From Anaerofilum hominis (GTDB lineage: Bacteria > Bacillota > Clostridia > Oscillospirales > Ruminococcaceae), in NCBI RefSeq assembly GCF_014287275.1, contig NZ_JACONZ010000003.1, positions 62,001-126,000 on the forward strand: 64,000 nucleotides of DNA. Direction: 5' to 3'. Shown here piece by piece: positions 16,018-24,670 of the stretch. The notes beneath the pieces were generated by a model, which saw nothing but the letters and a program-made list of their open reading frames with translations, searched no databases and was not told the origin of the DNA. The translations under genes and the position numbers were made by a program. Numbering within the stretch: the first letter of the stretch is position 1; the number at the start of each line of letters is the position of its first letter.

Positions 16018-16034
16018 GAAATTTACGGGGGCGG

Positions 16035-16063
16035 TTGACAAGTTTCTTGCGCAGGTGTAGAAT
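16035..16063 (+). promoter_or_regulatory. Sigma-A promoter of the thrS T-box transcript
   Basis: TTGACA (16035-16040), 17-bp spacer, TAGAAT (16058-16063). It is divergent from the rny promoter, whose -35 box lies only 17 bp away. Confidence 0.85.
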
Positions 16064-16069
16064 TTGAGC

Positions 16070-16324
16070 AGTCAAAGCGATGACGCGGACATGGGCTGTA
16101 CTGTGACCGGACAGAGAGCAGGGGGCTGCGCCGGGCCCGGAAAGGGCCGGCCAGGGTGGAAACCCGCACGGCGACACAGCGCTGCTTACCGCCGCGGAGC
16201 GCGGGGGCGAACCCCCGCCGGGCCGGGCCGTTATCCCCCAAACGAGCGGCGCCGCGTCTGCGGCGCAATGCGGGTGGAACCATGGGTCACAAGGACTCAT
16301 CCCGAACGGGATGGGTCCTTTTTG
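16070..16324 (+). ncRNA. T-box leader controlling thrS
   Basis: Transcription attenuator that senses uncharged tRNA-Thr. Seen: AGAGAG (about 16112-16118) of stem I, a candidate specifier ACC (16188-16190, a threonine codon followed by G), the conserved T-box GGGTGGAACC (16272-16281), and an intrinsic terminator formed by AAGGAC/GTCCTT arms around CATCCCG/CGGGATG (16291-16320) followed by TTTG. The alternative antiterminator uses the T-box sequence. The leader joins the promoter at 16035-16063 to thrS. The choice of specifier codon is by position and identity only. Confidence 0.88.
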
Positions 16325-16399
16325 TTTGTCCCCGGAAAGGGCCCGCCGCAAAACGAAAAAAAGACAGCGGGGCAGCAGTTGACACAGGAGGAGATAGCT

Positions 16400-18304
16400 A
16401 TGATCAAGGTCACATTGAAAGATGGCGTGATCCGGGAGTTTGAGGCCGGGACGCCGGCCGCCGAGGTGGCAAAAAGCCTGGGCATGGGGCTGTACAAAGC
16501 GGCCACCAGCGTGCGCATCGACGGGGAGCTGGCGGACCTGCGCGCCCCGCTGGAACAGGATTGCCGGCTGGATATCCTCACCTTTGAGGACAAGGAGGGC
16601 AGGCATGCGTTCTGGCACACCGGCGCCCACGTGATGGCGCAGGCCATCCAGCACCTGTTCCCGGCCGCCCAGTTCGGCATCGGCCCGGCGCTGGACGACG
16701 GCTGGTACTATGACATCGGGGGCACTGAGCCCTTTACGCCGGACCAGTTCGAAGCCATCGAGGCCGAGATGAAAAGGATCGTCAAGGCGGACCTGCCGGT
16801 GGAGAAGCGGTTCATCACCGTGGAAGAGGGCCGGGAGATCTTCAAGGGCCAGACCTACAAGCTGGAACTGTTGGAGGAATACGCCGAAAAGGGCTGGCAG
16901 CTGTCGGTCTATCAGCAGGGCGATTTTACCGACCTGTGCGCCGGCCCCCATCTGATGAGCACCGGCGCGCTGAAAGCAGTGAAGCTGATGAGCACCGCCA
17001 GCGCCTACTGGCGCGGCGACGCTGCAAAGGACAGCCTGTGCCGCGTGTATGGGACCGCGTTCCCCAAGGCGGCTGAGCTGCAGGCGTATCTGGACCGGCT
17101 GGAAGAGGCCAAGCGGCGCGACCACCGCAAGCTGGGCAAAGAGCTGGGGCTGTTCGCTTTCCGCGATGAGGCGCCGGGCTTCCCGTTCTATCTGCCCAAG
17201 GGCATGGTGCTCAAAAACACCCTCATCGACTATTGGCGCGAGGTCCACAAAAAATGGGATTATGTCGAGATCGCCACCCCGCAGATCATGCGCCGCACCC
17301 TGTGGGAGACCTCCGGCCATTGGGACCATTACAAGGACAATATGTACACCACCGTCATCGACGAAGAGGATTTTGCCATCAAGCCGATGAACTGCCCGGG
17401 CAGCATCCTGGTGTATGAGATGGAGCCGCGCTCCTACCGCGATCTGCCGCTGCGCTACGGCGAGCTGGGCATCGTCCACCGGCACGAGCTGTCGGGCGCG
17501 CTGCACGGCATGTTCCGGGTGCGCTGCTTCACCCAGGACGACGCGCATATCCTGCTCACCAAGGACCAGATCACCGACGAGGTGGTGCGCATCGCCCGCC
17601 TGTTTGACGAGGTCTATTCGCTGTTTGGCCTGCCCTATACCATCGAGCTGTCCACCATGCCGGAAGATCATCTGGGTTCGCTGGAGGACTGGGAGATCGC
17701 GACCAACGCGCTAGCCGACGCCATCAAAAGCATCGGCAAGACCTATGAGGTCAACGAGGGCGACGGCGCGTTCTACGGGCCCAAGCTGGACTTCCACATC
17801 CAGGATTCGCTGGGCCGCACCTGGCAGTGCGGCACCATCCAGCTGGATTACCAGCTGCCCGGCCGGTTTGACCTGGAGTATATGGGGGCCGACGGCCAGA
17901 AGCATTGCCCGGTCATGATCCACCGCGTGGTCTTTGGCAGTATCGAGCGCTTTATCGGCATCCTGACCGAGCATTTTGCGGGCGCGTTCCCCACCTGGCT
18001 GGCCCCGGTGCAGGCGGAGGTCATCCCCATCGGCGAGAGCCATCACGAGTATGCGGTCAAGGTCACCGAGGCGCTGAAAGCCGCCGGGGTGCGGGCCGAG
18101 GCTGACCTGCGCAGTGAAAAGATGAACTATAAGATCCGCGAGGCCCAGCTGCAGAAGATCCCGTATATGCTGGTGGTGGGCGACAAGGAGGCCGCCGAGG
18201 GCACTGTCTCGGTGCGCGCCCGCAAGCAGGAAAAAGGCGGCGTCAAAAAGCTGGAAGAGTTTGTGAAAGAGATCTGCGGGGAGATCGCAGCCCGCGAGAA
18301 CTGA
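16400..18304 (+). CDS. thrS: Threonyl-tRNA synthetase
   Basis: 634 residues, the usual bacterial length. The ATG at 16400 follows AGGAGGAGATAGCT. Domains: TGS (1-60, 'MIKVTLKDGVIREFEAGTPA'), editing/N2 domain (about 62-225) with 'HTGAHVMAQAIQHL' near 72 and 'DLCAGPH' near 178, catalytic class II domain with 'MNCPGSILVYE' (zinc Cys) near 333, motif 2 'RVRCFTQDDAHIL' near 373-385 and 'HRVVFGSIERF' (zinc His) near 508, then the anticodon-binding domain ('APVQAEVIPIG' near 535). Regulated by the upstream T-box. It ends at the terminator at 18346-18383. Confidence 0.97.
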   Translation: MIKVTLKDGVIREFEAGTPAAEVAKSLGMGLYKAATSVRIDGELADLRAPLEQDCRLDILTFEDKEGRHAFWHTGAHVMAQAIQHLFPAAQFGIGPALDDGWYYDIGGTEPFTPDQFEAIEAEMKRIVKADLPVEKRFITVEEGREIFKGQTYKLELLEEYAEKGWQLSVYQQGDFTDLCAGPHLMSTGALKAVKLMSTASAYWRGDAAKDSLCRVYGTAFPKAAELQAYLDRLEEAKRRDHRKLGKELGLFAFRDEAPGFPFYLPKGMVLKNTLIDYWREVHKKWDYVEIATPQIMRRTLWETSGHWDHYKDNMYTTVIDEEDFAIKPMNCPGSILVYEMEPRSYRDLPLRYGELGIVHRHELSGALHGMFRVRCFTQDDAHILLTKDQITDEVVRIARLFDEVYSLFGLPYTIELSTMPEDHLGSLEDWEIATNALADAIKSIGKTYEVNEGDGAFYGPKLDFHIQDSLGRTWQCGTIQLDYQLPGRFDLEYMGADGQKHCPVMIHRVVFGSIERFIGILTEHFAGAFPTWLAPVQAEVIPIGESHHEYAVKVTEALKAAGVRAEADLRSEKMNYKIREAQLQKIPYMLVVGDKEAAEGTVSVRARKQEKGGVKKLEEFVKEICGEIAAREN

Positions 18305-18345
18305 GCGCCCGCGCCGCCCGGCGCAGGGGCTGTTATCCAATAAAG

Positions 18346-18383
18346 AAAAACAGGTTCTGCCGGCAGGCAGGGCCTGTTTTTTT
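18346..18383 (+). terminator. Intrinsic terminator after thrS
   Basis: AAAAACAGG (18346-18354) pairs with CCTGTTTTT (18373-18381), with an inner CTGCCGGCAG stem; a T tract follows. Confidence 0.85.
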
Positions 18384-18465
18384 GCTGTCGGGGCGGAAAA
18401 AGATGCTGAAGAGGAAAAACCTTGCCGTGCCGGCGGAATGGGAGCGAAAGAAAAGGGGAAAACTG

Positions 18466-18494
18466 TTGACAAACCAGAGGACGATTGCTATAAT
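18466..18494 (+). promoter_or_regulatory. Consensus sigma-A promoter of tRNA-Lys
   Basis: Perfect TTGACA (18466-18471), 17-bp spacer, perfect TATAAT (18489-18494), as expected for a stable RNA gene. Confidence 0.93.
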
Positions 18495-18528
18495 AATTAA
18501 GCGTCAAATTGCGCAGAACAGAAAAGAC

Positions 18529-18604
18529 GACCCGCTAGCTCAGTTGGCAGAGCAATTGCCTTTTAAGCAATGGGTCCGGAGTTCGAATCTCCGGCGGGTC
18601 ACCA
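18529..18604 (+). tRNA. tRNA-Lys (anticodon TTT)
   Basis: 76-base cloverleaf with encoded CCA: acceptor GACCCGC/GCGGGTC, D arm GCTC/GAGC, anticodon stem ATTGC/GCAAT around loop CTTTTAA (anticodon TTT), T arm CGGAG/CTCCG with TTCGAAT loop, discriminator A. It is a single-gene unit with its own consensus promoter and terminator. Confidence 0.98.
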
Positions 18605-18642
18605 AAAACAAAGGGCTACCAAAAGGTAGCCCTTTGTTTTTG
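18605..18642. terminator. Intrinsic terminator after tRNA-Lys
   Basis: Stem ACAAAGGGCTACC/GGTAGCCCTTTGT with an AAAA loop, flanked by A and T tracts; it begins within a base or two of the CCA end. Confidence 0.92.
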
Positions 18643-19115
18643 TGTCCGTCCGGGGTGAGAACTCCGGAAAGGCGTAGGAGAAAGAAAAGGAGAACGGCTG
18701 TGCCGTTCTCGCCGGGCCGGCCGGGGCGTCGGGACACCCGGGTGCCCGCACGCCGCAGCGGGGAAAGAACAGCGGGTACCGGCCCGGCTTTCCCGGCTGA
18801 TTTTGCCGTGAGGAGAAAGACCTTCCCGCAGGGCCTCATCGCCGAAAAGGCACTGCGCCCGCCGCCTGCGCCTGCCGGATCCGCACCGTTCTGCCGCCCG
18901 CCCATAAACAGTCCTCACCGTTATGGAGGCGAAGCGCAAAATTTCAACTTTTTTTGGCAACATTTTTCTTTGTTGCAACAAAAATTCATTTTTTGAAATA
19001 AAAATATATGAATGGCATTTTATGGTTTATTCACAAAAAACCCTCAGCTTTTTTGCTGTTTCTACCAATTATCGGCCTTATTAATTAAAAAACAGTATCA
19101 AAAATCACATTTTCG

Positions 19116-19144
19116 TTGACATGCACCAGGTGGAATGCTACCAT
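19116..19144 (+). promoter_or_regulatory. Probable mgl operon promoter
   Basis: TTGACA (19116-19121), 17-bp spacer, TACCAT (19139-19144), leaving a leader of about 190 bases before mglB. Upstream, 18940-19115 is strongly AT-rich and could act as an UP element. I see no gene in 18643-19344 and no clear catabolite (cre) site. Confidence 0.6.
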
Positions 19145-19344
19145 TTAGGCGTACCGAAACGCAAGGGTACAAAAGGAATCCTGTTCAAAACCCGCAAAAA
19201 ATGTCCATGCTTTAGACAACAAATTTACATATCCGCTTTTCGTTTCCGTCTGCGGTGGAAACGGGCGGCAGGTAAAGGCAAACTGGGGCGGGGCAGAGAT
19301 GCGGATTTCGAATAGCGTTGAATGAAAAAGGAGAGAGAATCCCA

Positions 19345-20397
19345 ATGAAAAAAGTATTCGCACTGGTCATGGCCGCTGCGCTGGCCCTGTCCCTGGTCGC
19401 CTGCGGCGGCAGCGACAGCGACAGCAGCTCGGCGTCCACCCCCGCCTCTCAGGCCGCTTCCTCGGCGGCCGACAGCGTCGCTTCCACCGTCCCCGCTGGT
19501 GGCAAGGTCGGCGTCTGCATCTACAAATTTGACGACAACTTCATGACCGTCTACCGCAACAAGCTGGAAGAGATCCTCACCAGCAAGGGCTACGAGGTCA
19601 CTTTCCAGGACGGCAACAACGACCAGGTCAAGCAGACCGAGCAGATCAACACCTATATCACCCAGGGCGTTGACGCGCTGATCATCAACCCGGTCATGAC
19701 CTCTGCCGCCGAGCAGATCGTCGATCTGGTCAAGACCGCGGGCATCCCCACCGTCCTCATCAACCGCGAGCCCACCGAGGGCGAGATGGCCGTCTACGAC
19801 AAGATCGCGTATGTCGGCTGCGACGCTGCCCAGTCCGGCACCTATCAGGGCGAGCTCATCCTTGAGACCGAGAACAAGGGCGACATCAACGGCGACGGCG
19901 TTGTCTCCTACATCATGATCCAGGGCGACCCCGAGAACGTCGACGCGCAGCTGCGCACCGAGTATTCCGTCAAGGCGCTGGAGGATGCCGGCGTGAAGGT
20001 CGAGCAGCTGGACATGCAGCGCGGCGACTGGGACCAGAATAAGGGCCAGGAGATCTGCGCCACCGACCTGTCCAAGTTCGGCGATAAGGTCGAGGTCGTG
20101 TTCTGCAACAACGACGCCATGGCTCTGGGCGCTCTCGAGGCCATCAAGACCGCGGGCCGCACCGTGGGCAAGGACATCTATCTGGTCGGCGTCGACGCGC
20201 TGGACGACGCGCTGGACAAGATCCAGGCGGGCGAGATGACCGGCACCGTGCTCAACGACGCTGACGCGCAGGCGACCAAGGCCGTCGAGGTCATGGAAGC
20301 TCTGCTGGGCGGCAAGACCTATACCGCCGACGAGCAGCAGATCTATGTCGACTATGTCAAGGTCACCCCGGACAACGTGGCTGACTTCGTGAAATAA
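19345..20397 (+). CDS. mglB: Galactose/methyl-galactoside ABC transporter substrate-binding lipoprotein
   Basis: Extracytoplasmic sugar receptor of the mgl importer, 350 residues from the ATG at 19345 (AAAAGGAGAG upstream). Lipoprotein signal with lipobox LVAC (Cys 20), then a short Ser/Ala-rich linker to about residue 55, then a periplasmic-binding-protein type 1 domain starting 'GGKVGVCIYKFDDNFM'. Characteristic segments are 'GVDALIINPV' near 110, 'LINREPTEGE' near 140, 'IMIQGDPENVDAQLRTE' near 195, 'VVFCNNDAMALGALEAI' near 250 and 'DIYLVGVDALDDAL' near 275. Codon bias is stronger than in mglA/C, which suggests high expression. Followed by a hairpin (20421-20455) before mglA. Confidence 0.95.
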   Translation: MKKVFALVMAAALALSLVACGGSDSDSSSASTPASQAASSAADSVASTVPAGGKVGVCIYKFDDNFMTVYRNKLEEILTSKGYEVTFQDGNNDQVKQTEQINTYITQGVDALIINPVMTSAAEQIVDLVKTAGIPTVLINREPTEGEMAVYDKIAYVGCDAAQSGTYQGELILETENKGDINGDGVVSYIMIQGDPENVDAQLRTEYSVKALEDAGVKVEQLDMQRGDWDQNKGQEICATDLSKFGDKVEVVFCNNDAMALGALEAIKTAGRTVGKDIYLVGVDALDDALDKIQAGEMTGTVLNDADAQATKAVEVMEALLGGKTYTADEQQIYVDYVKVTPDNVADFVK

Positions 20398-20420
20398 GCC
20401 GACGGTCAAATGAAATCGAA

Positions 20421-20455
20421 AAGTGCGTGTGCGCTGGGACGCACACGCACTTTTT
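20421..20455 (+). terminator. Leaky terminator between mglB and mglA
   Basis: A 13-bp perfect stem (20421-20433 with 20440-20452), CTGGGA loop and T5 tail. It is placed to give more mglB than mglAC mRNA by partial readthrough, as is usual for binding-protein operons. Confidence 0.85.
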
Positions 20456-20484
20456 GGGATTTATAAATGCAAGGGGGCCAGTTA

Positions 20485-21996
20485 ATGTCAGAGTATCGTT
20501 TGGAGATGCGCGATGTGGTCAAGACCTTTCCGGGCGTCAAGGCCCTGGACCACGCGCAGCTGAAACTGAGACCGGGCACCGTGCATGCGCTGATGGGCGA
20601 GAACGGCGCGGGCAAATCCACGCTGATGAAGTGTATGTTCGGTATCTATAAAATGGACGAGGGCCAGATCGTCTACGAGGGGGAGCCCATCCAGATCAAA
20701 GACCCGCTGGACGCTTTGAACCACGGCATCGCGATGGTGCATCAGGAGCTGCAGCCCATCCCGGAGCGCAGCGTGGCGGAAAATATCTTCGTGGGCCGCT
20801 ATCCCATGAAAAAGGCGCTGGGTTTTTACCCGATCATCGACCACAAAAAAATGTACGAGGACACCGCAAAGCTGCTTGAAGAGGTCCGCATGCCCTTTGA
20901 CCCGCGGGCCAAGCTGGGTACTCTCTCCGTTTCCCAGATGCAGCTGGTGGAGATCGCCAAGGCGGTCAGCGCCAACTGCAAGGTCCTGATCCTGGACGAG
21001 CCGACCTCCTCGCTGACCGACAACGAGGTGGAAGCGCTGTTCCGCATTGTGGACGATCTGCGCGCCAAGGGCGTTTCGATCGTGTACATCTCCCACAAAA
21101 TGGACGAGATCCTGCGCATTTCGGACGAGGTCACCATCATGCGCGACGGCCAGTATATCGGCACCTGGGCGGCAAAGGAGCTGACCACCGATGCGATCAT
21201 CACCAGGATGGTGGGCCGCGAGCTGGAAAACCTCTATCCCCCGCGCGAAAACGTGCCCGGCGAAGTGGTTTTTGAGGTCAAGGACTTCACCTCCATCAAC
21301 CCCAAGTCGTTCCGCGACGTCAGCTTCCAGCTGCGCCGCGGCGAGATCTTGGGCGTGGGCGGCCTGGTGGGCGCGCAGCGCACCGAGCTGATGGAGGGCC
21401 TGTTCGGCATCCGCGCGCACGCGAAAGGCAAGATCTATTATAAGGGGGAGGAGATCCATGTCAGCCGCCCCCGCGACGCCATCAAAAAGGGCCTGGCCAT
21501 GCTCACCGAGGACCGCCGCGCCACCGGCATCATGGGGGTGCTCTCGGTGGCGGACAACGTGGCCATCGCCTCCCTCAACGAGTACGTGGACGCGGGGATC
21601 GTGCTCAACAAGAAAAAGATCGAAAAGCTGGTGGCGGACAATGTCGCCAAGCTTTCCATCAAGACCCCTTCCAGCAAGACTTTGATCCAGTCGCTTTCCG
21701 GCGGCAACCAGCAGAAAGTGCTGATCAGCCGCTGGCTTGCCAATGACCCGGACGTCTTTATTCTCGACGAGCCCACCCGCGGCATCGACGTGGGGGCGAA
21801 ATACGAGATCTACTGCATCATCGCCGACCTCGCAAAACAGGGCAAAAGCGTCATCATGATCTCCTCCGAAATGGGCGAGCTCATCGGTATGTCCGACCGC
21901 GTGATGGTCATGTGCGACGGCAAGGTCACCGGCTTTATCGACGGCGACAAGGCCAACCAGGAGAATATCATGGAACTGGCCACAAGGTTTTCGTAA
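20485..21996 (+). CDS. mglA: Galactose ABC transporter ATP-binding protein
   Basis: Duplicated ATPase of the mgl importer, 503 residues. ATG at 20485 preferred (AAGGGGG at 20471-20477); an upstream ATG at 20467 has no site. First ATPase half: Walker A 'GENGAGKST' near 37, 'VSQMQLVEIAKAV' signature near 148, Walker B 'LILDEPTSSLT' near 168. Second half: degenerate P-loop region 'GVGGLVGAQRTEL' near 288, intact signature 'LSGGNQQKVLISRWL' near 406, 'VFILDEPTRGIDVGAKYEI' near 428. This asymmetric pattern is the family norm for RbsA/MglA-type ATPases. Confidence 0.96.
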   Translation: MSEYRLEMRDVVKTFPGVKALDHAQLKLRPGTVHALMGENGAGKSTLMKCMFGIYKMDEGQIVYEGEPIQIKDPLDALNHGIAMVHQELQPIPERSVAENIFVGRYPMKKALGFYPIIDHKKMYEDTAKLLEEVRMPFDPRAKLGTLSVSQMQLVEIAKAVSANCKVLILDEPTSSLTDNEVEALFRIVDDLRAKGVSIVYISHKMDEILRISDEVTIMRDGQYIGTWAAKELTTDAIITRMVGRELENLYPPRENVPGEVVFEVKDFTSINPKSFRDVSFQLRRGEILGVGGLVGAQRTELMEGLFGIRAHAKGKIYYKGEEIHVSRPRDAIKKGLAMLTEDRRATGIMGVLSVADNVAIASLNEYVDAGIVLNKKKIEKLVADNVAKLSIKTPSSKTLIQSLSGGNQQKVLISRWLANDPDVFILDEPTRGIDVGAKYEIYCIIADLAKQGKSVIMISSEMGELIGMSDRVMVMCDGKVTGFIDGDKANQENIMELATRFS

Positions 21997-22011
21997 GGAG
22001 GAATCACAGTA

Positions 22012-23016
22012 ATGGAAAAAACAAAGAGCAGACTGAATAAAAAGTCCGTCACCAGTTTTCTGTCCAACAACGCCATCACCCTTTTGATCCTGCTGATGGT
22101 GCTGGTGGTCGGCTTTACCCAGAGCAATTTCTTCTCCCTGACCAACCTGAAAAACCTGGCGATGAATGCGTCGGTCCGGTTCATCATCGCCTGCGGCGTG
22201 TCCGGCTGCCTGATCACCAAGGGCACCGACCTGTCCGCCGGGCGCACGGTGGGCCTGGGCGCCTGCATCGCGGCCACCCTGCTGCAGAAGGTGGATTACG
22301 GCGCGCGCTTTTTCCCCAATCTGCCCGACTTCCCGGTCTGGGCCGGCCTGCTGTGCTCCATGCTCATCTGCGGGCTGTTCGGCATCGTCAACGGCTGCGT
22401 CGTCGCTTTCTTCAAGGTGCCCCCGTTCATCGCCACGCTGGGCATGCAGACCATCGTCTACGGCATCTGCCTGGTGTACACCGGCGCCGACCCCATGGGC
22501 GGTTTCAAGTCCAGCTATACCAAGGTCGCCAACGGTTCGCTGTTCGGCGCCATCCCCTATCTGTTCCTGATCGCCCTGCTGGTGGGCATATTCATGTGGT
22601 TTTTGTATAACAAGACCCGCCACGGCAAATACATGTACGCCATCGGCGGCAACGAGAGCGCGGCCTCGGTGGCCGGCGTCAATGTTTCCGCCACCCTGAT
22701 CCGCATTTACTTCCTGGCCTCGATGCTGTACGGCCTGGCGGGCTTCCTGGCCGGCGCAAAGGCGGGCGGCGCTTCGGTGCAGACCGGCTACGGCTATGAG
22801 CTGGAGGCCATCGCGGCCTGCACCATCGGCGGCGTTTCCACCAACGGCGGCGTCGGCAAGGTGTCCGGCATCCTGGTCGGCGTTCTGGTGTTCGAGATCT
22901 TGAAGATCTGCCTGCAGTTCCTGGGCGTGAACCCCTCGTACACCTTTATCGTGCAGGGCCTTGTCATCATCGTGGCCGTCGCCCTTGACCTGCGCAAATA
23001 TCTGGCCAAGAAGTGA
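22012..23016 (+). CDS. mglC: Galactose/methyl-galactoside ABC transporter permease
   Basis: Membrane channel of the mgl importer; 334 residues, hydrophobic, with about 8-10 membrane segments (for example 23-43, 60-80, 105-130, 180-200, 225-250, 290-325). Family motifs: 'ITKGTDLSAGRTVGLGAC' near 67, 'GIVNGCVVAFFKVPPFIATLGM' split around 123-143 and 'AIGGNESAASVAGVNV' near 210. TAAGGAGG lies 10 bases before the ATG; 15 bp separate it from mglA. The next small gene overlaps its stop. Confidence 0.95.
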   Translation: MEKTKSRLNKKSVTSFLSNNAITLLILLMVLVVGFTQSNFFSLTNLKNLAMNASVRFIIACGVSGCLITKGTDLSAGRTVGLGACIAATLLQKVDYGARFFPNLPDFPVWAGLLCSMLICGLFGIVNGCVVAFFKVPPFIATLGMQTIVYGICLVYTGADPMGGFKSSYTKVANGSLFGAIPYLFLIALLVGIFMWFLYNKTRHGKYMYAIGGNESAASVAGVNVSATLIRIYFLASMLYGLAGFLAGAKAGGASVQTGYGYELEAIAACTIGGVSTNGGVGKVSGILVGVLVFEILKICLQFLGVNPSYTFIVQGLVIIVAVALDLRKYLAKK

Positions 23017-23243
23017 GCGGTATGGAAGAGCGAGACGACCGCTTCCCGGAACAGGCGGACGGCGGCGCCCCGGCCGGAGACCCTGTGCCGGAGGGACCGG
23101 AGCCCGAGTTCAAAAACTGGAAAGAGCGCCTGTACGACAAGGTGCATATCAGCGTGCACACCCTGGACATCATCATCGGGGTGCTGGTGGCCCTGATCTT
23201 CGTCTTTATCCTGTTGGGGATGCTCAAGACGCGGCTGGGCTGA
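23013..23243 (+). CDS. Small single-pass membrane protein linked to the mgl operon
   Basis: 76 residues if read from the GTG overlapping the mglC stop (GTGA), 73 from the ATG at 23022. An acidic, Pro/Gly-rich N-terminus (1-30), then 'FKNWKERLYDKVHISVHTLD' and a C-terminal membrane helix (about 50-72) ending in a few cytosolic or external residues. No strong ribosome binding site, so translation probably depends on mglC reinitiation. The position as last gene of the importer operon, before a strong terminator, suggests a role linked to the transporter, but function is unknown. Confidence 0.75.
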   Translation: MSGMEERDDRFPEQADGGAPAGDPVPEGPEPEFKNWKERLYDKVHISVHTLDIIIGVLVALIFVFILLGMLKTRLG

Positions 23244-23261
23244 GTGTGTGCAGCGGACAAC

Positions 23262-23302
23262 AAAACACCGTGCCCCCTCCATTGGAGGGGGCACGGTGTT
23301 TT
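23262..23302. terminator. Terminator of the mgl operon
   Basis: A long perfect stem: AAAACACCGTGCCCCCTCC pairs with its complement around a short loop near 23281-23283, ending in TTTT. Confidence 0.9.
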
Positions 23303-23307
23303 GCAGC

Positions 23308-23337
23308 AAAAAAGGCGGGCGCCGGCCCGCCTTTTTT
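23308..23337. terminator. Second, bidirectional terminator between convergent units
   Basis: AAAAAAGGCGGG pairs with CCCGCCTTTTTT (12 bp). It can serve the minus-strand peptidase gene that ends at 23358. Confidence 0.85.
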
Positions 23338-23357
23338 AGTTTGGGCAGCGCCGGGGC

Positions 23358-24605
23358 TTATTCCAGCACCGAGCCCTGCACGCCCGCGACGCCCGCTGCG
23401 CTCAGCATCAGCAGCAGGCTCATCTGCGGCATCTGCCAGGTGCCCTTGACCGGGAAGCGCTCTTTCGCGGCGTTGTGCGCGTAGACGTTGACCCCGTCGT
23501 CGCCCACGCAGACCGCCGGGATGCCCATGCCGATGGGGATGGAGGCGTTGGTGGGCCCGCCCTCTACCAGATAGGGCTTGTTGCCCAAAAACTCCACCAC
23601 AGCCCAGGCCGTCTCCACCAGCGGGGCGTGCTCGTCCAGCGCGGCCGCTTTCACGTCAAACAGGGTCTTGACCGAGTAGGTGATGACGTCCTTGCCCCAG
23701 CGCGCGGTCTCCTCCTGGCAGGCCTCTTCAATGCAGCGAAAGACCTCGCGGTCCAGCGCTTCCAGCTCGGCCGCGCCGTTGGAGCGGTAGTTGATCTTGA
23801 TGGTGGCCTCAGGCACGATGGCGTGGATCGCCGCGTCGGTGCCGGCGTGGAAGTTGGACACCGCAAAGGTGGTCTTGGGGTAGTCGGGCACCTGCAGATC
23901 GGCGATCTTCGCCACCGCGCGCGCCGCGGCGTGCAGGGGGTTGGCCACGTCGCCAAACGCCATATACGCGTGCCCGCCCACACCGTGGAACGTGATCTCC
24001 AGCGTCTTGATGCCGGTGGACTGATAGATGATGCCCGCCGCGCCGCAGCCGTCCATGTGGATGCCCGCGCCGATGTCGGTGTTTTCCTCATAAAAAGCGC
24101 GCGCGCCGCCAAAAGCGCCCATGCCCTCTTCGCGCACGGTGCCGGTAAAGACCAGGTCGCCGTCGGTCTCAACGCCCGCCGCGTCCAGCGCGCGGATCAG
24201 AGAGAGCATGGCGGCAAGGGCGCGGGTGTCGTCCACAATGCCGGGGCAGTGGATGAATTCGCCGTCAAAGGTGGGTTCCAGCGGGGTATCTTCCGCATAG
24301 ACGGTGTCCATGTGGCCGTCCACCACCACTTTGGGGCCGCCGCCCTTGCCTTTGCGCACCCCCACGGCGTTGCCCGCGCCGTCGATGTGTACGTCGGTCA
24401 GGCCCAGCGCGCGGAACTGCTCGGTCATGTAAGCGGCCCGCTTTTCTTCGTGAAAGGTCGGGGAGGAGATCTTGGTGATGGTCACCTGCTCGCGGACGCA
24501 GCGCTCATGATCCTCTTTGAGAAAGTCCAGCGCCTTTTTTACCCGGGCGTCGCCGGTCAGGGCGGCGACAGCGTCACGATGCTTTTTACTTACCGTATAC
24601 TCCAT
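23358..24605 (-). CDS. M20 family metallopeptidase
   Basis: Cytosolic zinc peptidase/deacylase of the M20 family (dipeptidase/tripeptidase/ArgE-like), 415 residues. Seen: 'VVVDGHMDTVYAE' near residue 95 (zinc His and catalytic Asp), 'CPGIVDDTRALAAML' near 118 (bridging Asp), 'TVREEGMGAFGG' near 155 (Glu pair), 'GIHMDGCG' near 180, the dimerisation domain with 'GVGGHAYMAFGDVANPLHAA' (HAY) near 205, and the C-terminal 'GDDGVNVYAHNAAKERF' with the last zinc His near 380. Peptide specificity cannot be told. AAGGAGAAAGC precedes the ATG. Gene order suggests an operon starting from the zinc ribbon gene at 26063. Confidence 0.92.
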   Translation of the reverse strand: MEYTVSKKHRDAVAALTGDARVKKALDFLKEDHERCVREQVTITKISSPTFHEEKRAAYMTEQFRALGLTDVHIDGAGNAVGVRKGKGGGPKVVVDGHMDTVYAEDTPLEPTFDGEFIHCPGIVDDTRALAAMLSLIRALDAAGVETDGDLVFTGTVREEGMGAFGGARAFYEENTDIGAGIHMDGCGAAGIIYQSTGIKTLEITFHGVGGHAYMAFGDVANPLHAAARAVAKIADLQVPDYPKTTFAVSNFHAGTDAAIHAIVPEATIKINYRSNGAAELEALDREVFRCIEEACQEETARWGKDVITYSVKTLFDVKAAALDEHAPLVETAWAVVEFLGNKPYLVEGGPTNASIPIGMGIPAVCVGDDGVNVYAHNAAKERFPVKGTWQMPQMSLLLMLSAAGVAGVQGSVLE

Positions 24606-24670
24606 ATTGCTTTCTCCTTAAAGTTATTTGCCGCAGAGGAGAAGCGCGCGCCGCGCTTCCCGCAGGGCGG

